Notes: generated from the letters alone by a model not told the origin. Positions 43,248 through 52,556 are shown, numbered from the stretch's first letter. The stretch: DNA of 64,000 bases from Saccharolobus shibatae B12 (GCF_019175345.1 NZ_CP077717.1:124001-188000); one strand, 5' to 3'. Program-made: numbers and translations.

Positions 43248-44169
43248 ACCTCACCAATTCCTCCTCGAAATCTTGATTAAAAGTTCCAACATCCTTAATC
43301 TCTAGAACCGAATCCCCCCTCCTAACCTCACCTATTACATATGCCTCACTAATTCTCTCAAGAATCTTTTCCGGATGATTAGATATTGCAATAAAGGACC
43401 CAGAGGAAATCAATCTTAAAGGATCAATACTTAAGGCCTTAGTTATAATTTTGGTCTCATATCTCAATCCAATCTTATCCAAATTAATCGAAACAGTATA
43501 GCCGGTAGCTTTTGCGATCTCAAGTAACGCTTGCATTACTCCTCCCTCTGTAGCGTCGTGCATTGCAACTACATAATCTAAAATACTTAAAGCTCTCTGT
43601 TGGACTATTATGTCCTTCTTAAAGCCCTTTGCCTTCTCAATAACCTCCCTACTTACACCCTTTTCTAATAGCAATTCACTATAATCTTTAGCTAAAATCC
43701 ATGTTCCCTCAATACCCGGGCTTCCAACAAGTACGACTTTCATTCCCTCTTTTACACTCTTGTAGTTCAAAAACTTATTAGAAGTTCCCATTGCGGTAGT
43801 AATTACAATGTCTTGTTTAACATTACTTGTAACCTCTGTATGACCACCTACAACTTTACAGCCTATTGAGTTACACGCTTCTGATATTCCAGAAATTATA
43901 CCATCCAAGTGGGAAACATCTGAAAGTAAGATAACACTGTTTACCCATCTGCATTGCGCTCCTTTCATATTTATATCATTACACGCCACCGCTATTGAAA
44001 GAAAACCGTTGTCACTTTTAGCCTCAGTAATTGGATCTGAATGTACGATCAAATATTCACCTTTTATCTCAAGAACTGCAGCGTCTTCACCTATTGATGG
44101 ACAAGTAAGACAGTCCCCTATTGGTAAATTATAAATAAATTTATTGGTAGAAACTTTACCGAAATTCAC
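43213..44169 (-). CDS. AIR synthase-related (HypE/ThiL-like) protein
   Basis: 318 residues with the PurM-superfamily ATP-binding pattern: GEDAAVLEIKGEYLIVHSDPITE, VACNDINMKGA, GHTEVTSNV and HDATEGGVMQALLEIA. Hydrogenase maturation genes are not nearby, so true HypE function is unlikely; the family also includes thiamine phosphate kinase. The gene is first in the HypE-like, CobY-like, DUF1614 operon, which may point to cobamide or another cofactor. It is divergent from the ABC transporter. Confidence 0.82.
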   Translation of the reverse strand: MNFGKVSTNKFIYNLPIGDCLTCPSIGEDAAVLEIKGEYLIVHSDPITEAKSDNGFLSIAVACNDINMKGAQCRWVNSVILLSDVSHLDGIISGISEACNSIGCKVVGGHTEVTSNVKQDIVITTAMGTSNKFLNYKSVKEGMKVVLVGSPGIEGTWILAKDYSELLLEKGVSREVIEKAKGFKKDIIVQQRALSILDYVVAMHDATEGGVMQALLEIAKATGYTVSINLDKIGLRYETKIITKALSIDPLRLISSGSFIAISNHPEKILERISEAYVIGEVRRGDSVLEIKDVGTFNQDFEEELVRFESNYLSWGKG

Positions 44170-44197
44170 ATTAACTATTATGAAATAATTAGCATAT

Positions 44198-44938
44198 ATG
44201 AGTAATGTTATAGTAGAGGTTAGGGATTTATATAAAAATTACAAAGATAAAGAAGTACTAAGGGGGATCTCATTTACAGTCTATAAAGGCGAAATATTCT
44301 CATTGCTTGGTCCCAATGGAGCAGGGAAGACAACAACTGTGAAAGTACTATCTTGTGTGATAAAACCATCTAGGGGAGAAGTTAGGGTAATAGGGTATAG
44401 GGTACCGGAGGAGTGTGGAAAAATTAGAGAAAAGATTGGAGTAATGCCTCAAGATTATCAAGGATTTCTAGATTTAACGGTAAGGGAGAACATAGAATAT
44501 TTCGTTAAATTATATAATGGAAAGGAAACACAGGTTGGTGAACTAATTTCACTGTTAGGCTTAGAGGAAGTGAAAAACCAAAAACTAAGATACTTGTCTG
44601 GGGGTTATATGAGAAGAGTAGGTCTTGCATCAGCATTTGCTGGAGATCAAGAAATTTTATTTTTAGACGAACCCACCGTGGGTTTAGATCCTAAGGCTAG
44701 AAGAGAATTTTGGGAAATCATAAAGATGATGAAAAATAAAGGGGTAACGATATTTCTAACAACGCATTATTTAGATGAGGCGCAAAAACTATCAGATAGA
44801 GTAGCAATACTATACGGGGGTAAGCTGATTAAAGTTTCCACCGCAAGCGAGATAATGACAGAATTTAAGGCTAGTAATTTGGAAGATGCTTACCTAGAAT
44901 TAATTAAGTCTTTAGAGGATGGTGAGAATAATGAATAG
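44198..44938 (+). CDS. ABC transporter ATP-binding protein
   Basis: 246 residues. Walker A is GPNGAGKTT (residues 37-45), the signature LSGGYMRRVGLA (about 132-143), Walker B EILFLDEPTVGLD (about 153-165) and the H-loop LTTHYLDEA. It resembles the CcmA/DrrA type of exporters. The permease gene follows with a short overlap, and the pair forms a two-gene export system of unknown substrate. Confidence 0.93.
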   Translation: MSNVIVEVRDLYKNYKDKEVLRGISFTVYKGEIFSLLGPNGAGKTTTVKVLSCVIKPSRGEVRVIGYRVPEECGKIREKIGVMPQDYQGFLDLTVRENIEYFVKLYNGKETQVGELISLLGLEEVKNQKLRYLSGGYMRRVGLASAFAGDQEILFLDEPTVGLDPKARREFWEIIKMMKNKGVTIFLTTHYLDEAQKLSDRVAILYGGKLIKVSTASEIMTEFKASNLEDAYLELIKSLEDGENNE

Positions 44939-45932
44939 GATATTATTGACTGTTTCTGCATTGGTTAAGGATAATTTAAGAAATAGATTCGTAATCTTCT
45001 GGATAATAATATTTCCTATTATCATAACGTTACTATTCGGTCTCGTATTTGGGGGTTTTAGTAGTTATTTTCACGTTACTGTTGCAGTGGAGGGAGATTA
45101 TGGTCTAGCCAAGTATCTTAATACCACTGAGATATTTCAAGGAGTAACTAACGTAAGTCTAAAATACGCAGTAGAGCATGACTATATTTACGTTAAGGTT
45201 AATGGGTCTAGTTTCACAATATATACCAGTAAGCAAAATCAAGAGTTTGTACCAGTATTAGAGTCAGTTATTGACCAGTATTATCAAAAGGTCAATAATA
45301 CACATGACTTCACAGTTTTACAAATATCAGGATATACTTATTATTATTATTTAATATCTGGAATAATAGGGATAATATCACTCTCTAATGGAATACTTAG
45401 TACGATAGGAGTTTCGGCTAGTTATTTCAGAGATAGGATAATCGAAAGATTAGCTACATCTCCATTAAAGAGTTATGAGTGGGTGATTTCACTAATAATC
45501 TACGTGATAATTATAACACTAATTTCCACAGCTGCAGTAATAATTCTGGGAATTCTATTTGGTTTTATACCAATAATAGGTATAGAATTCTTGGTATTCT
45601 TAGTAATCTCAACCTTATTATTTGGTGGCCTAGGGGCAATAATCTACGGATTAACACCAAAGGATAAGATATTTCTTTCAGAGATAGTGGCTAACGTTCT
45701 AGTATTTCCGCTAATGTTCTTGAGTAATGCCTTCTTCCCTCCTAACGTATATCCGCCGATAGTAAGAATATTTGTAGAATACCAACCATTATCTGTAATT
45801 ATAACAATTATTCGAGATTTAATAGTATACGGTGTATCGCCAAATCCCATTTTAGTCTCCATAGTTTTCTTCTTTACCGTACTCTTCCTTTATGCGGGAG
45901 GACGACTTTTAAAGTTAAGAGAAATTGACTAA
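44931..45932 (+). CDS. ABC-2 type transporter permease
   Basis: 333 residues from the ATG at 44931 (MNRILLTVSALVKDN), which overlaps the ATPase stop by 8 bases and is preceded by a GGTGAG ribosome binding site; an in-frame ATG at 44919 is less likely. One N-terminal membrane helix, a large extracellular domain with several Asn-x-Ser/Thr sites (about 40-140), and five C-terminal helices give the ABC-2 (YhgE/DrrB) topology. GGLGAIIYGLTPKDK is in the conserved loop. It exports lipids, drugs or peptides. Confidence 0.9.
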   Translation: MNRILLTVSALVKDNLRNRFVIFWIIIFPIIITLLFGLVFGGFSSYFHVTVAVEGDYGLAKYLNTTEIFQGVTNVSLKYAVEHDYIYVKVNGSSFTIYTSKQNQEFVPVLESVIDQYYQKVNNTHDFTVLQISGYTYYYYLISGIIGIISLSNGILSTIGVSASYFRDRIIERLATSPLKSYEWVISLIIYVIIITLISTAAVIILGILFGFIPIIGIEFLVFLVISTLLFGGLGAIIYGLTPKDKIFLSEIVANVLVFPLMFLSNAFFPPNVYPPIVRIFVEYQPLSVIITIIRDLIVYGVSPNPILVSIVFFFTVLFLYAGGRLLKLREID

Positions 45933-46678
45933 AACCAGGGTGGGTTGGTCTTATTAAGAAAGCTTAATAGTCCCTCTCTTGCTTCTTCACTCTGAATTTG
46001 TATAATAAGATCATTAAAAGCTTTATCAATGTAATCTCTAAATGGTCTTAGCATATTTCTTTTTATATATAAAGTTGCAGAAGGTGCAGAAATTGATAGT
46101 TCTTTAATCAATTCAAAGGTTGCCTTATCCAAATCGTCATTAACAATGTGTACTAAACCTATAGATTTAGCCTCATTTGCATCAATAACCTCACCTTTCA
46201 TTGCTATTCTTTTAACGTTATTATAACCTAATATAAAATGGCCAATTGATGAGAGAACCGGGGGAAATACACCTATTTTTACACCCGGTGTTGCGAACAT
46301 TGCCTTAGATTCCGATATGACGTAGTCTGATAGCAATAGAAGCTCCATAGAAGCTCCATAGGCTATCTTTTTTACTTGGGAAATAACTATTTTATTCATA
46401 TCTAGCATTTTATGAAATATTTCCCTCATATAGGTAAAGAATGTAATAGCGAATTCACTATCGTTGGAGGCTTTAATTAATTCTCTAATGTCCGCACCTG
46501 TACCAAAGTTATCCTCTCCCCTAATAATAAGAAATCTTTTACCCTTATTGTCATTTATTGCTGATAAAGTATCTATCATCTGTGTCATGAACTCAACATT
46601 AAATAAATTATATTTATTATCATTTTGATAAAATTTCAATAAAATATACTTATCATACTCGTAAACTTCAATAGGCAT
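45929..46678 (-). CDS. Crotonase-family protein, enoyl-CoA hydratase-like
   Basis: 249 residues with crotonase features: oxyanion-hole region FGTGADIRELI, and GASMELLLLSDYVISESKAMFATPGVKIGVFPP. In the second segment the first catalytic glutamate of enoyl-CoA hydratase is kept (GASMEL) while the second (PEILIG in the rat enzyme) is glycine here (TPGVKIG). Hydratase activity is therefore uncertain; isomerase, hydrolase or decarboxylase roles are possible. Its end overlaps the convergent ABC permease gene by 4 bases. Confidence 0.88.
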   Translation of the reverse strand: MPIEVYEYDKYILLKFYQNDNKYNLFNVEFMTQMIDTLSAINDNKGKRFLIIRGEDNFGTGADIRELIKASNDSEFAITFFTYMREIFHKMLDMNKIVISQVKKIAYGASMELLLLSDYVISESKAMFATPGVKIGVFPPVLSSIGHFILGYNNVKRIAMKGEVIDANEAKSIGLVHIVNDDLDKATFELIKELSISAPSATLYIKRNMLRPFRDYIDKAFNDLIIQIQSEEAREGLLSFLNKTNPPWF

Positions 46679-46711
46679 ATTGATAGTAAATATAACTTAA
46701 CAAATAAAAAT

Positions 46712-47107
46712 CTATCGCATAACTTTACTTAACTCATCCAAAATATTTTTCACTTTTCGCTTATCCTCGTCATTCAATTTCTCTAGATTCTCAACTATGT
46801 ATCTAGCAGAGAACTCCAATTGTTCTATTGCTTCTTTAACTTTATCCTCCTCTGACATAACTCCGATAGCTTTTCTACCCTCTTCTGTCAATTCATAATA
46901 CTTTTTCCACCCGTCAACTTTGCTAATTCTTATTAAACCTTCAGATTCCAGAGCGTCCAATGCAGGATACACAGAGCCTGGAGATGGTCTCCACATACCA
47001 TAGCTTGTCTTCTCAATCTCATCCATAATTTGAGCACCAGTCATTGGCCCTTTAGATAATACGTACAATATAAGCCACTTTAAGCCTCTTCTCCTATGCC
47101 AAAACAT
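46712..47107 (-). CDS. PadR-family transcriptional regulator
   Basis: 131 residues. The winged helix is LKWLILYVLSKGPMTGAQIMDEIEKTSYGMWRPSPGSVYPALDALESEGLI, the PadR signature (rough positions 9-60), with the C-terminal coiled-coil helix following. Such proteins often repress nearby efflux genes. The likely target here, by position, is the ABC exporter at 44.2-45.9 kb or the crotonase gene immediately downstream, only 34 bases away on the same strand. Confidence 0.92.
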   Translation of the reverse strand: MFWHRRRGLKWLILYVLSKGPMTGAQIMDEIEKTSYGMWRPSPGSVYPALDALESEGLIRISKVDGWKKYYELTEEGRKAIGVMSEEDKVKEAIEQLEFSARYIVENLEKLNDEDKRKVKNILDELSKVMR

Positions 47108-47173
47108 TAATATTCATTATTATATTAAAGCTTTTAAAGCTAAAGTACTAAAAATAGAAAAACTCAGAAAAAA

Positions 47174-47563
47174 TTACAATGGCTTAAACTCCTTTTCAAC
47201 TAGTTGTGCCATCTTATCTGCACAATCCTTTATATCGCTAAGCATCTTACCTTTAAGCTCAGTATAATCTCTAGCCTTGTATAAATATCTTGGTCTTCCA
47301 GCCTTGTTCCCTGGCTCCTTTATTCTCATTACTAATCCCATTTCAAGTAACTTGTTTAAACTTCTATTAATTGAAGCTTTAGAAAGCTTAAGATCACTTT
47401 CCAACTCTTCAGTACCTCTAGCATCGCCTTTCATTAAGGCTAATAATACTGTGACATCAGTTTCCGATAGACCATAGCAAAATGACAAAATATCTACTAG
47501 ACCAGCATCCTTTCCAGATGGTAACTTTATTCTAGTTCCCTCACTTAATTGGGTTTCCGACAT
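47174..47563 (-). CDS. sta1: Winged-helix regulator, Sta1/Lrs14-like
   Basis: 129 residues, about 14 kDa. RIKLPSGKDAGLVDILSFCYGLSETDVTVLLALMKGDARGTEELE leads into a MarR/TrmB-type winged helix (LKLSKASINRSLNKLLEMGLVMR) and a dimerisation helix. This size, gene neighbourhood and start agree with Sta1 of S. solfataricus, a protein shown to activate transcription of rudivirus SIRV genes. I assign it from memory, so a related Lrs14-type regulator is possible. It may also control host genes. Confidence 0.72.
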   Translation of the reverse strand: MSETQLSEGTRIKLPSGKDAGLVDILSFCYGLSETDVTVLLALMKGDARGTEELESDLKLSKASINRSLNKLLEMGLVMRIKEPGNKAGRPRYLYKARDYTELKGKMLSDIKDCADKMAQLVEKEFKPL

Positions 47564-47770
47564 TTATCTCACTAATAAAGAATCTAACAAGTCACATATA
47601 AAAATTTTTTCCAACCATAGTAAGGTAACTATTGAATCTATAAACCTCTGGTGCAAGTATTATACAAAAATAATTAGCATAAAGTATTACTAATATACTT
47701 TGGATATAAAGCATTACTACATCATTCTCACTTATGTACTAGTATCTATTATTTACAGATATGAGTAAGA

Positions 47771-47780
47771 TTTATATATT
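47771..47780 (+). promoter_or_regulatory. TATA box for the AbrB-type gene
   Basis: TTTATATATT is centred about 25 bases before the ATG at 47800. The expected transcription start therefore falls on or next to that ATG, as in leaderless Sulfolobus mRNAs. This supports the small gene as real and the longer of its two possible starts. Confidence 0.65.
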
Positions 47781-47799
47781 AGATTAGTAATAGAGTATT

Positions 47800-47976
47800 A
47801 TGGTGAATAGAATGGCAGTAGAAGAAATAGTAAAAGTATCAAGAAACTATCAAGTAACAATTCCAGCAAAAGTAAGACAGAAGTTTCAAATTAAGGAAGG
47901 AGATTTAGTTAAAGTAACCTACGATGAAAGTGAGGGAGTAGTAAAAATACAGTTACTGAAGGAGCCTTGGAAGTAG
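47800..47976 (+). CDS. Small AbrB/SpoVT-type DNA-binding protein, 58 residues
   Basis: The frame ATG at 47800 to TAG at 47976 encodes a swapped-hairpin AbrB domain: IVKVSRNYQVTIPAKVRQKF, then IKEGDLVKVTYDESEGVVKIQ. A second ATG at 47812 (MAVEEIVKVSR) would give 54 residues. A TATA box 25 bases upstream of 47800 suggests a leaderless mRNA starting there. It is probably a transcription regulator or an antitoxin without its toxin gene, as no VapC/PIN gene is adjacent. It is too short to be picked up by many gene finders. Confidence 0.85.
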   Translation: MVNRMAVEEIVKVSRNYQVTIPAKVRQKFQIKEGDLVKVTYDESEGVVKIQLLKEPWK

Positions 47977-48007
47977 TTTTTTAAATCTTTTTTCTCTTTT
48001 TCCTTTA

Positions 48008-48754
48008 ATGTTAGTGGATTCTCACGCTCATATAGATGTTAGAGACTTTGATGCAGATAGGGATTTTATAGTAAATGAATGTGAAATTCTAATAGTAAAT
48101 GCTGGTGTTGATCTCCAAAGCAATTTAAAAACGCTTGAGTTAGCTAGAAAATATAACAATATTATTCCGGCAATAGGTTTTCATCCTGAGTTTGTGAAAG
48201 ATAAGATAAATGAGGTAGATAGGTGCGTGGAGTTAACAAGGTACGCAAACATAATAAGTGAGGTTGGTTTAGATTACTTTTGGATAAAGGATAACGAACT
48301 CAAAAGAAAACAAATTGAAATTCTAGAGAGATTCTTGCAAATAGCTGAAAGTGAAGAAAAACCAGTAATAATCCATATAAGGGGAGGAATGAAAGATTTC
48401 TTGGAGATAATTACCTCATTCAAAAAAGTTAAATTTGTAATACATAGTTTTGAGGGAAGTGTAAAGATAGCTGATAAGGTAATTGAACTTGGTGGATTAA
48501 TATCAATTCCCCCAATAATAGTGAGGGATAAGGATAGACAGAGAGTGGTTAAGGAGATACCTTTAGATTCTATTCTTACAGAAACTGATTCACCGTTTAT
48601 GGGACCAGAAAAAATGAGTAGAAATAAACCTTGTAATGTAAAGTTTGCTATAAAACAAATTAGTCAATTAAAAAGAGTAGAAGAAGATGAAGTTGAGGAA
48701 AAAATATACAAGAATTTCCTCGCTTTAGTTTCTAGTCGTCTTGCAACAGGCTAG
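48008..48754 (+). CDS. TatD-family metal-dependent hydrolase
   Basis: 248 residues. The amidohydrolase-type metal site is DSHAHIDVRDFD (residues 4-15, HxH), an EVGLDYFW glutamate near 80, IHIRGGMK and VIHSFEG histidines, and the LTETDSPFM aspartate near 195. The TatD fold acts as a 3'-5' exonuclease or DNase in other organisms. It is convergent with the dox operon, and its last 30 bases overlap the doxF-like gene. Confidence 0.92.
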   Translation: MLVDSHAHIDVRDFDADRDFIVNECEILIVNAGVDLQSNLKTLELARKYNNIIPAIGFHPEFVKDKINEVDRCVELTRYANIISEVGLDYFWIKDNELKRKQIEILERFLQIAESEEKPVIIHIRGGMKDFLEIITSFKKVKFVIHSFEGSVKIADKVIELGGLISIPPIIVRDKDRQRVVKEIPLDSILTETDSPFMGPEKMSRNKPCNVKFAIKQISQLKRVEEDEVEEKIYKNFLALVSSRLATG

Positions 48755-48919
48755 CAAGAACATGGATATTATAAAACCTAGTGTTGGGATGTAGTATCTG
48801 GGTTCTGGTGCAAGCCATGCCAACATCGAGGATGAGAATATTGCCATTAACAACATTGTAAGTGAAAGACCTAATATTAAAATTCCACTTATTGCCATTG
48901 GTTTATCTATTCTTTCCAT
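48725..48919 (-). CDS. doxF: Small membrane subunit of terminal oxidase (DoxF-like)
   Basis: 64 residues with two hydrophobic helices (MAISGILILGLSLTMLLMAIF and YYIPTLGFIISMFLLACC). It is the fourth gene of a dox-type cluster, where Acidianus has doxBCEF; the assignment rests mainly on position and size. GTGAGAT upstream of the ATG is a good ribosome binding site. A gap of about 96 bases separates it from doxE. Its tail overlaps tatD on the opposite strand. Confidence 0.7.
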   Translation of the reverse strand: MERIDKPMAISGILILGLSLTMLLMAIFSSSMLAWLAPEPRYYIPTLGFIISMFLLACCKTTRN

Positions 48920-49015
48920 TACATCTCACTAATAAATACTAACTTAATTTAGCTTAAAAAGTTTTACTCTATATGAGAAAAATCAAAAATAATTAAAAAA
49001 AGAAATTACCTTCAC

Positions 49016-49216
49016 TTACTTATGTTCATCTTCTGGTGCAAAATAGACAAACAAGAAGAATGATATGAACCCTATGAACGCACCGATCGTGAATGGTAAA
49101 ATATAGCTGACAGCAGCTGCATGTAGAGTCTCCATGGTTAATTCCCAAACTAGTAACGCTATAGCCAAAATATAGCCTATACCTAATAATTTAAAGAAAC
49201 TTACCACGATCCTCAC
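49016..49216 (-). CDS. doxE: Small membrane subunit of terminal quinol oxidase (DoxE-like)
   Basis: 66 residues with two membrane helices (LLGIGYILAIALLVW and YILPFTIGAFIGFISFFLFVYF) and an acidic tail. The GTG start at 49216 overlaps the doxC stop by 4 bases; a second GTG at 49207 lies about 6 bases after a GGTGAG element and may be the real start. In the Acidianus ambivalens aa3-type quinol oxidase, DoxE is a subunit of this size. Confidence 0.8.
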   Translation of the reverse strand: MRIVVSFFKLLGIGYILAIALLVWELTMETLHAAAVSYILPFTIGAFIGFISFFLFVYFAPEDEHK

Positions 49217-50271
49217 CCCTGTTCAACTAGTATTGCACCCCATAATCCCATTACATATCCAGTTTGTTCCCCAGTTAATGTGTTTGACATTTTCATAAAG
49301 TTGTAATTATAGTAAACCGGTGTTATTAGACCATATAGATATGCTGGTGCAGTAGCAGTAAAGGTGAAAGTAATGGTCTTATCGTATTGTATTGGTACCT
49401 CTTTAACCAGGGTTATACTTCCATTCCACCAAACAGCATATATTCCCACATAAACGTCAGTAACTGGGTATGGAGTACCAGTGGTTGAATAATTGTACAA
49501 GAAGTTATGATCATTATTAGGGGTTGGTATGTACATGTTTACAGTAACATTGGAACTAGCTAATACTATAGCCGTCGGGCCTGGAACAGAGTCATTGAAC
49601 ATTGTGTAGTTATCGGCAACAAGAGATATAGTTGGACTCGTTGTAGTATTATATACAATTATAGGAGGATTGTAGGGATCGCCAACTAATGTACTTGTCT
49701 GTGCTAAATGAGTTTGTGTAATGTATTTATTGATATCAGTTGGGTTCATATATCCTTGGTAAGGTAGTACTAGTAACAGTCCGTCTTGATAGCTAAACCA
49801 AGGGCCATTATATTCACCGTTTAAGAAAGCGAAAGCACCAGTAATATTAGGAACTACTACTGGCGCGTATTGAACTATGCCAGGGACTACTTGGACATCA
49901 TCGACATGTGTGGCGTAATCTGGAAAATAGAAATCAGTAGTGACCATATGTGGTGCAGCGTACATAGTCAAGTTAATATATTGTCCAGGGTGAGCCACCA
50001 TTATGTTGTAATAAAACGGACTTCCTAATTCGTTAGAGGTAATACCACCATCATTCTCTTTTATTGCAAAATAGTACTGGTAGGCGTACAAAGTACCTTG
50101 TATGATCTTACCTTCATTGACTGCACTGGTAGGAATTACGACACCAGCTTGAACAGAAGTCGAATCACCTCCAATAGTATATACTGCAGGTGCAGTAGCG
50201 CCTATCACTATTGCGAATAATACAATTACATATATAACCCAATAGAGTTCGAATTTCTCCTTCTTATCCAC
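49213..50271 (-). CDS. doxC: Terminal quinol oxidase subunit DoxC
   Basis: 352 residues from a GTG preceded by GAGGTGG. One N-terminal membrane helix (YWVIYVIVLFAIVIGATAPAVY) is followed by a large extracytoplasmic domain with many Asn-x-Ser/Thr sites. The CuA cysteines of cytochrome c oxidase subunit II are absent, as expected for a quinol oxidase. It partners DoxB in the Sulfolobales aa3-type oxidase, which takes electrons from caldariella quinone. Confidence 0.9.
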   Translation of the reverse strand: MDKKEKFELYWVIYVIVLFAIVIGATAPAVYTIGGDSTSVQAGVVIPTSAVNEGKIIQGTLYAYQYYFAIKENDGGITSNELGSPFYYNIMVAHPGQYINLTMYAAPHMVTTDFYFPDYATHVDDVQVVPGIVQYAPVVVPNITGAFAFLNGEYNGPWFSYQDGLLLVLPYQGYMNPTDINKYITQTHLAQTSTLVGDPYNPPIIVYNTTTSPTISLVADNYTMFNDSVPGPTAIVLASSNVTVNMYIPTPNNDHNFLYNYSTTGTPYPVTDVYVGIYAVWWNGSITLVKEVPIQYDKTITFTFTATAPAYLYGLITPVYYNYNFMKMSNTLTGEQTGYVMGLWGAILVEQG

Positions 50272-50281
50272 TTAAACCACC

Positions 50282-52051
50282 TCATATTGACTTCATACCT
50301 TTAAGAGAACCAATAGCTGAAAAAACAATTCCAATTGTTAAAATGGTAATCCAAATCCAGGTTTGCGTAGTATACGCATCACCCGCAAAAGCTAGTATAA
50401 AAGCACTAATTATTATCAATATTGCGCCTACAACTGCCAATGCTATCATTGATCCTAGACCTTTTTTACTAGCATTATGAGCTTTTATGAACTGTAATAT
50501 AGGAGTGAAGGAAACTGATGATGGCCACTCTAAACTCATAGCTATAGCACCAGCAACTTGAGGTAATGATAGTCCTTCCAGCCTAACTAGTCTTCCTTTA
50601 ACTAACGTTAACACCAGATTTAAGAACCAAACTAAAGTAGCTAAATCAGCTATGATGGCACCAACAGTTGCAATAACCTCAGCATCTATGAGTCCAGGCA
50701 CTCTAGGATAAACCTCAGCTCTCCTAACTATACCATAGAATCCTACTAGCTCAAAACCTACAATTAGGAGAGTAGTCCCTATCATATAACCAATGTAATG
50801 AACCCATGCCATTACCTTTGAAAACCACATTCTTCCACTCATCATGGTTATCATAATATATAATACTGCCCACGCTGCAGGCACTATAGAGAATAATATC
50901 ATCGCGTGGAAATGTCCAACAATCCAGTCCGTGTTATGAACTATTGCGTCAAAACTTATAGTCGCATTAGATATACCAGTAACACCAGCAGCTATTGCAC
51001 CAGCAAACGAGGTTACAGTCCAAGCGGTTATAATGTTCCAATTTACGTTTGCGCCTTTAGCAGTAGCCCATAGGTTAAAGAACGTCATCATAGATGGTAT
51101 AACTACAGAATATGTTAGAACTTCTTGGAGGAACTTTAGTTCTATAGGTAAATTAACCATGTATAAGTGATGAATAGGAACGTTGTTAGAGAATATTAAA
51201 TATAGTAGGGCAGATATTCTTCCCATTCTTTCGCTATATAATGGTCTATTAGCTAACATAGGTATCAGTAGATAAAGGGCACCAACAGCCGGAACCCAGG
51301 CCATATACACTACGGCGTGGCCAAATATCCAAAATGCTATCTGATTCGCTATTGGATCTAATCCTACTATGTGATAAAATGCCAAAACATCCCATACATC
51401 AGCTGCAGTAACACCAGAATACCCTATCATGAACATTAAGGTAACCATTAGGAAGTAAACTAGAGGAACTGGAAGTTTTTCTTTCATATTTTTACTAGCT
51501 AAATAGTAGTGATAAACTATCCAGAAACCTCCTATATAAGTGAAGGCATCCAGTAATATCCAGCCCCAGAAGAATAATGGACTTACCACATACTGAGAAT
51601 AACCTGGAATTCCTAAAGGTGATATGTAGTACCATATTGTAGCTGAGAAGTAATTATCAAAACCCGCTGCCGGTACAATTAGAATAGGCCCTTCCATAAA
51701 CATCATTGAGAGGTTAACTGCAATAAACCCAAGGTTAAGCATCCACTTAGCTCTAGGCTCTATATTTAGTAGTTTTATCGTAAAATAGATAAATATTGCA
51801 TAAATGACCTGTTGGGCAAAACCAAATAGATCCCTTTCAGCATGTAATGTTATACCTGCAAAATATTCTTGAGGTGTTAGAGGTAAGACAGCCGAAAGGC
51901 CCCAAGATGCTTCAACTAATCTAACCATTAAGGAATCAATAACACCTAATAAACCCCATATAATACCTAAAACTAACATTCCCATGACAATTCTTGTAGT
52001 CCAATCTTTGTCAAGTTGGAAAAGATCTACAATAACATCCTTTAATCCCAT
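50282..52051 (-). CDS. doxB: Terminal quinol oxidase subunit I, DoxB (heme-copper)
   Basis: 589 residues from the ATG at 52051, after GGAGTTGAGTGAT; a TTG five codons upstream is less likely. Twelve or more membrane helices. All heme and copper ligands are visible: the low-spin heme His in [10 protein letters not shown], the CuB His in [12 protein letters not shown], the HH pair in VPIHHLYMV and the heme pair in [10 protein letters not shown]. The GHAVVY form lacks the cross-linked tyrosine GHPEVY and fits B-type oxidases. DoxB is the catalytic subunit that reduces O2 to water and pumps protons. Confidence 0.95.
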   Translation of the reverse strand: MGLKDVIVDLFQLDKDWTTRIVMGMLVLGIIWGLLGVIDSLMVRLVEASWGLSAVLPLTPQEYFAGITLHAERDLFGFAQQVIYAIFIYFTIKLLNIEPRAKWMLNLGFIAVNLSMMFMEGPILIVPAAGFDNYFSATIWYYISPLGIPGYSQYVVSPLFFWGWILLDAFTYIGGFWIVYHYYLASKNMKEKLPVPLVYFLMVTLMFMIGYSGVTAADVWDVLAFYHIVGLDPIANQIAFWIFGHAVVYMAWVPAVGALYLLIPMLANRPLYSERMGRISALLYLIFSNNVPIHHLYMVNLPIELKFLQEVLTYSVVIPSMMTFFNLWATAKGANVNWNIITAWTVTSFAGAIAAGVTGISNATISFDAIVHNTDWIVGHFHAMILFSIVPAAWAVLYIMITMMSGRMWFSKVMAWVHYIGYMIGTTLLIVGFELVGFYGIVRRAEVYPRVPGLIDAEVIATVGAIIADLATLVWFLNLVLTLVKGRLVRLEGLSLPQVAGAIAMSLEWPSSVSFTPILQFIKAHNASKKGLGSMIALAVVGAILIIISAFILAFAGDAYTTQTWIWITILTIGIVFSAIGSLKGMKSI

Positions 52052-52066
52052 ATCACTCAACTCCAA

Positions 52067-52556
52067 CTATTAAAAGGTTCTTATTAACTTAAATATTTTT
52101 CTTATAAACTCTTTATCGGGTTATTTTAACAATGTTTGTAACTCTTTCAGTTTATTAGGTTAATTTAGCTTATTCTATATTATATGAAAAAAGAAGCAAC
52201 TTAAGCTAATACCGTAAAGATAAACATTAATTTTACAACTGAAAGCCTCGCCTTTAGGCGACTAGGGAAATGTTGGTAAGTGAGAAAACATTAGCATGTG
52301 TAAGATGGTGGATCTCTGGACACTCCGTCTGTCCCTTAAGTAAATCAGAATCAATGGGAGGAACCCACGATTCATCAAAGGAACCTCATAGGTAGGATAA
52401 GGTTAGATAGGATAATTATGCACTCCTCGTTAAATCGGGAAATTAAAATAATGTGTCTTAAGGAGAGGAGTTATTTTTAATACGTAAGTTAATAAGGGAA
52501 GGAAGGAAGGGGATAATTGATAAAAACGTTATATGCCAAAATACTATTAATTTCCT
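52067..52556. other. Hairpin-rich intergenic region upstream of doxB and the ThiN gene
   Basis: About 490 bases with no protein gene. The first 80 bases hold the A+T-rich promoter of the dox operon. GCCTCGCCTTTAGGCGACTAGG near 52244 forms a hairpin (TCGCC/GGCGA with an outer CCT/AGG). GAATCAATGGGAGGAACCCACGATTC at 52348-52373 forms a second with GAATC/GATTC and TGGG/CCCA. This layout recalls the 3' end of IS200/IS605 elements and their TnpB-associated RNA, but no tnpB is present, so a relic or a structured RNA is equally possible. Confidence 0.45.

Noticed and set aside
43213-44169. HypE hydrogenase maturation protein
   Set aside because: No hydrogenase or other hyp genes are near; only the superfamily call is supported.
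52067-52556. RNase P RNA in the gap upstream of doxB
   Set aside because: The conserved GAGGAAAGTC and ACAGAA-type elements are absent.
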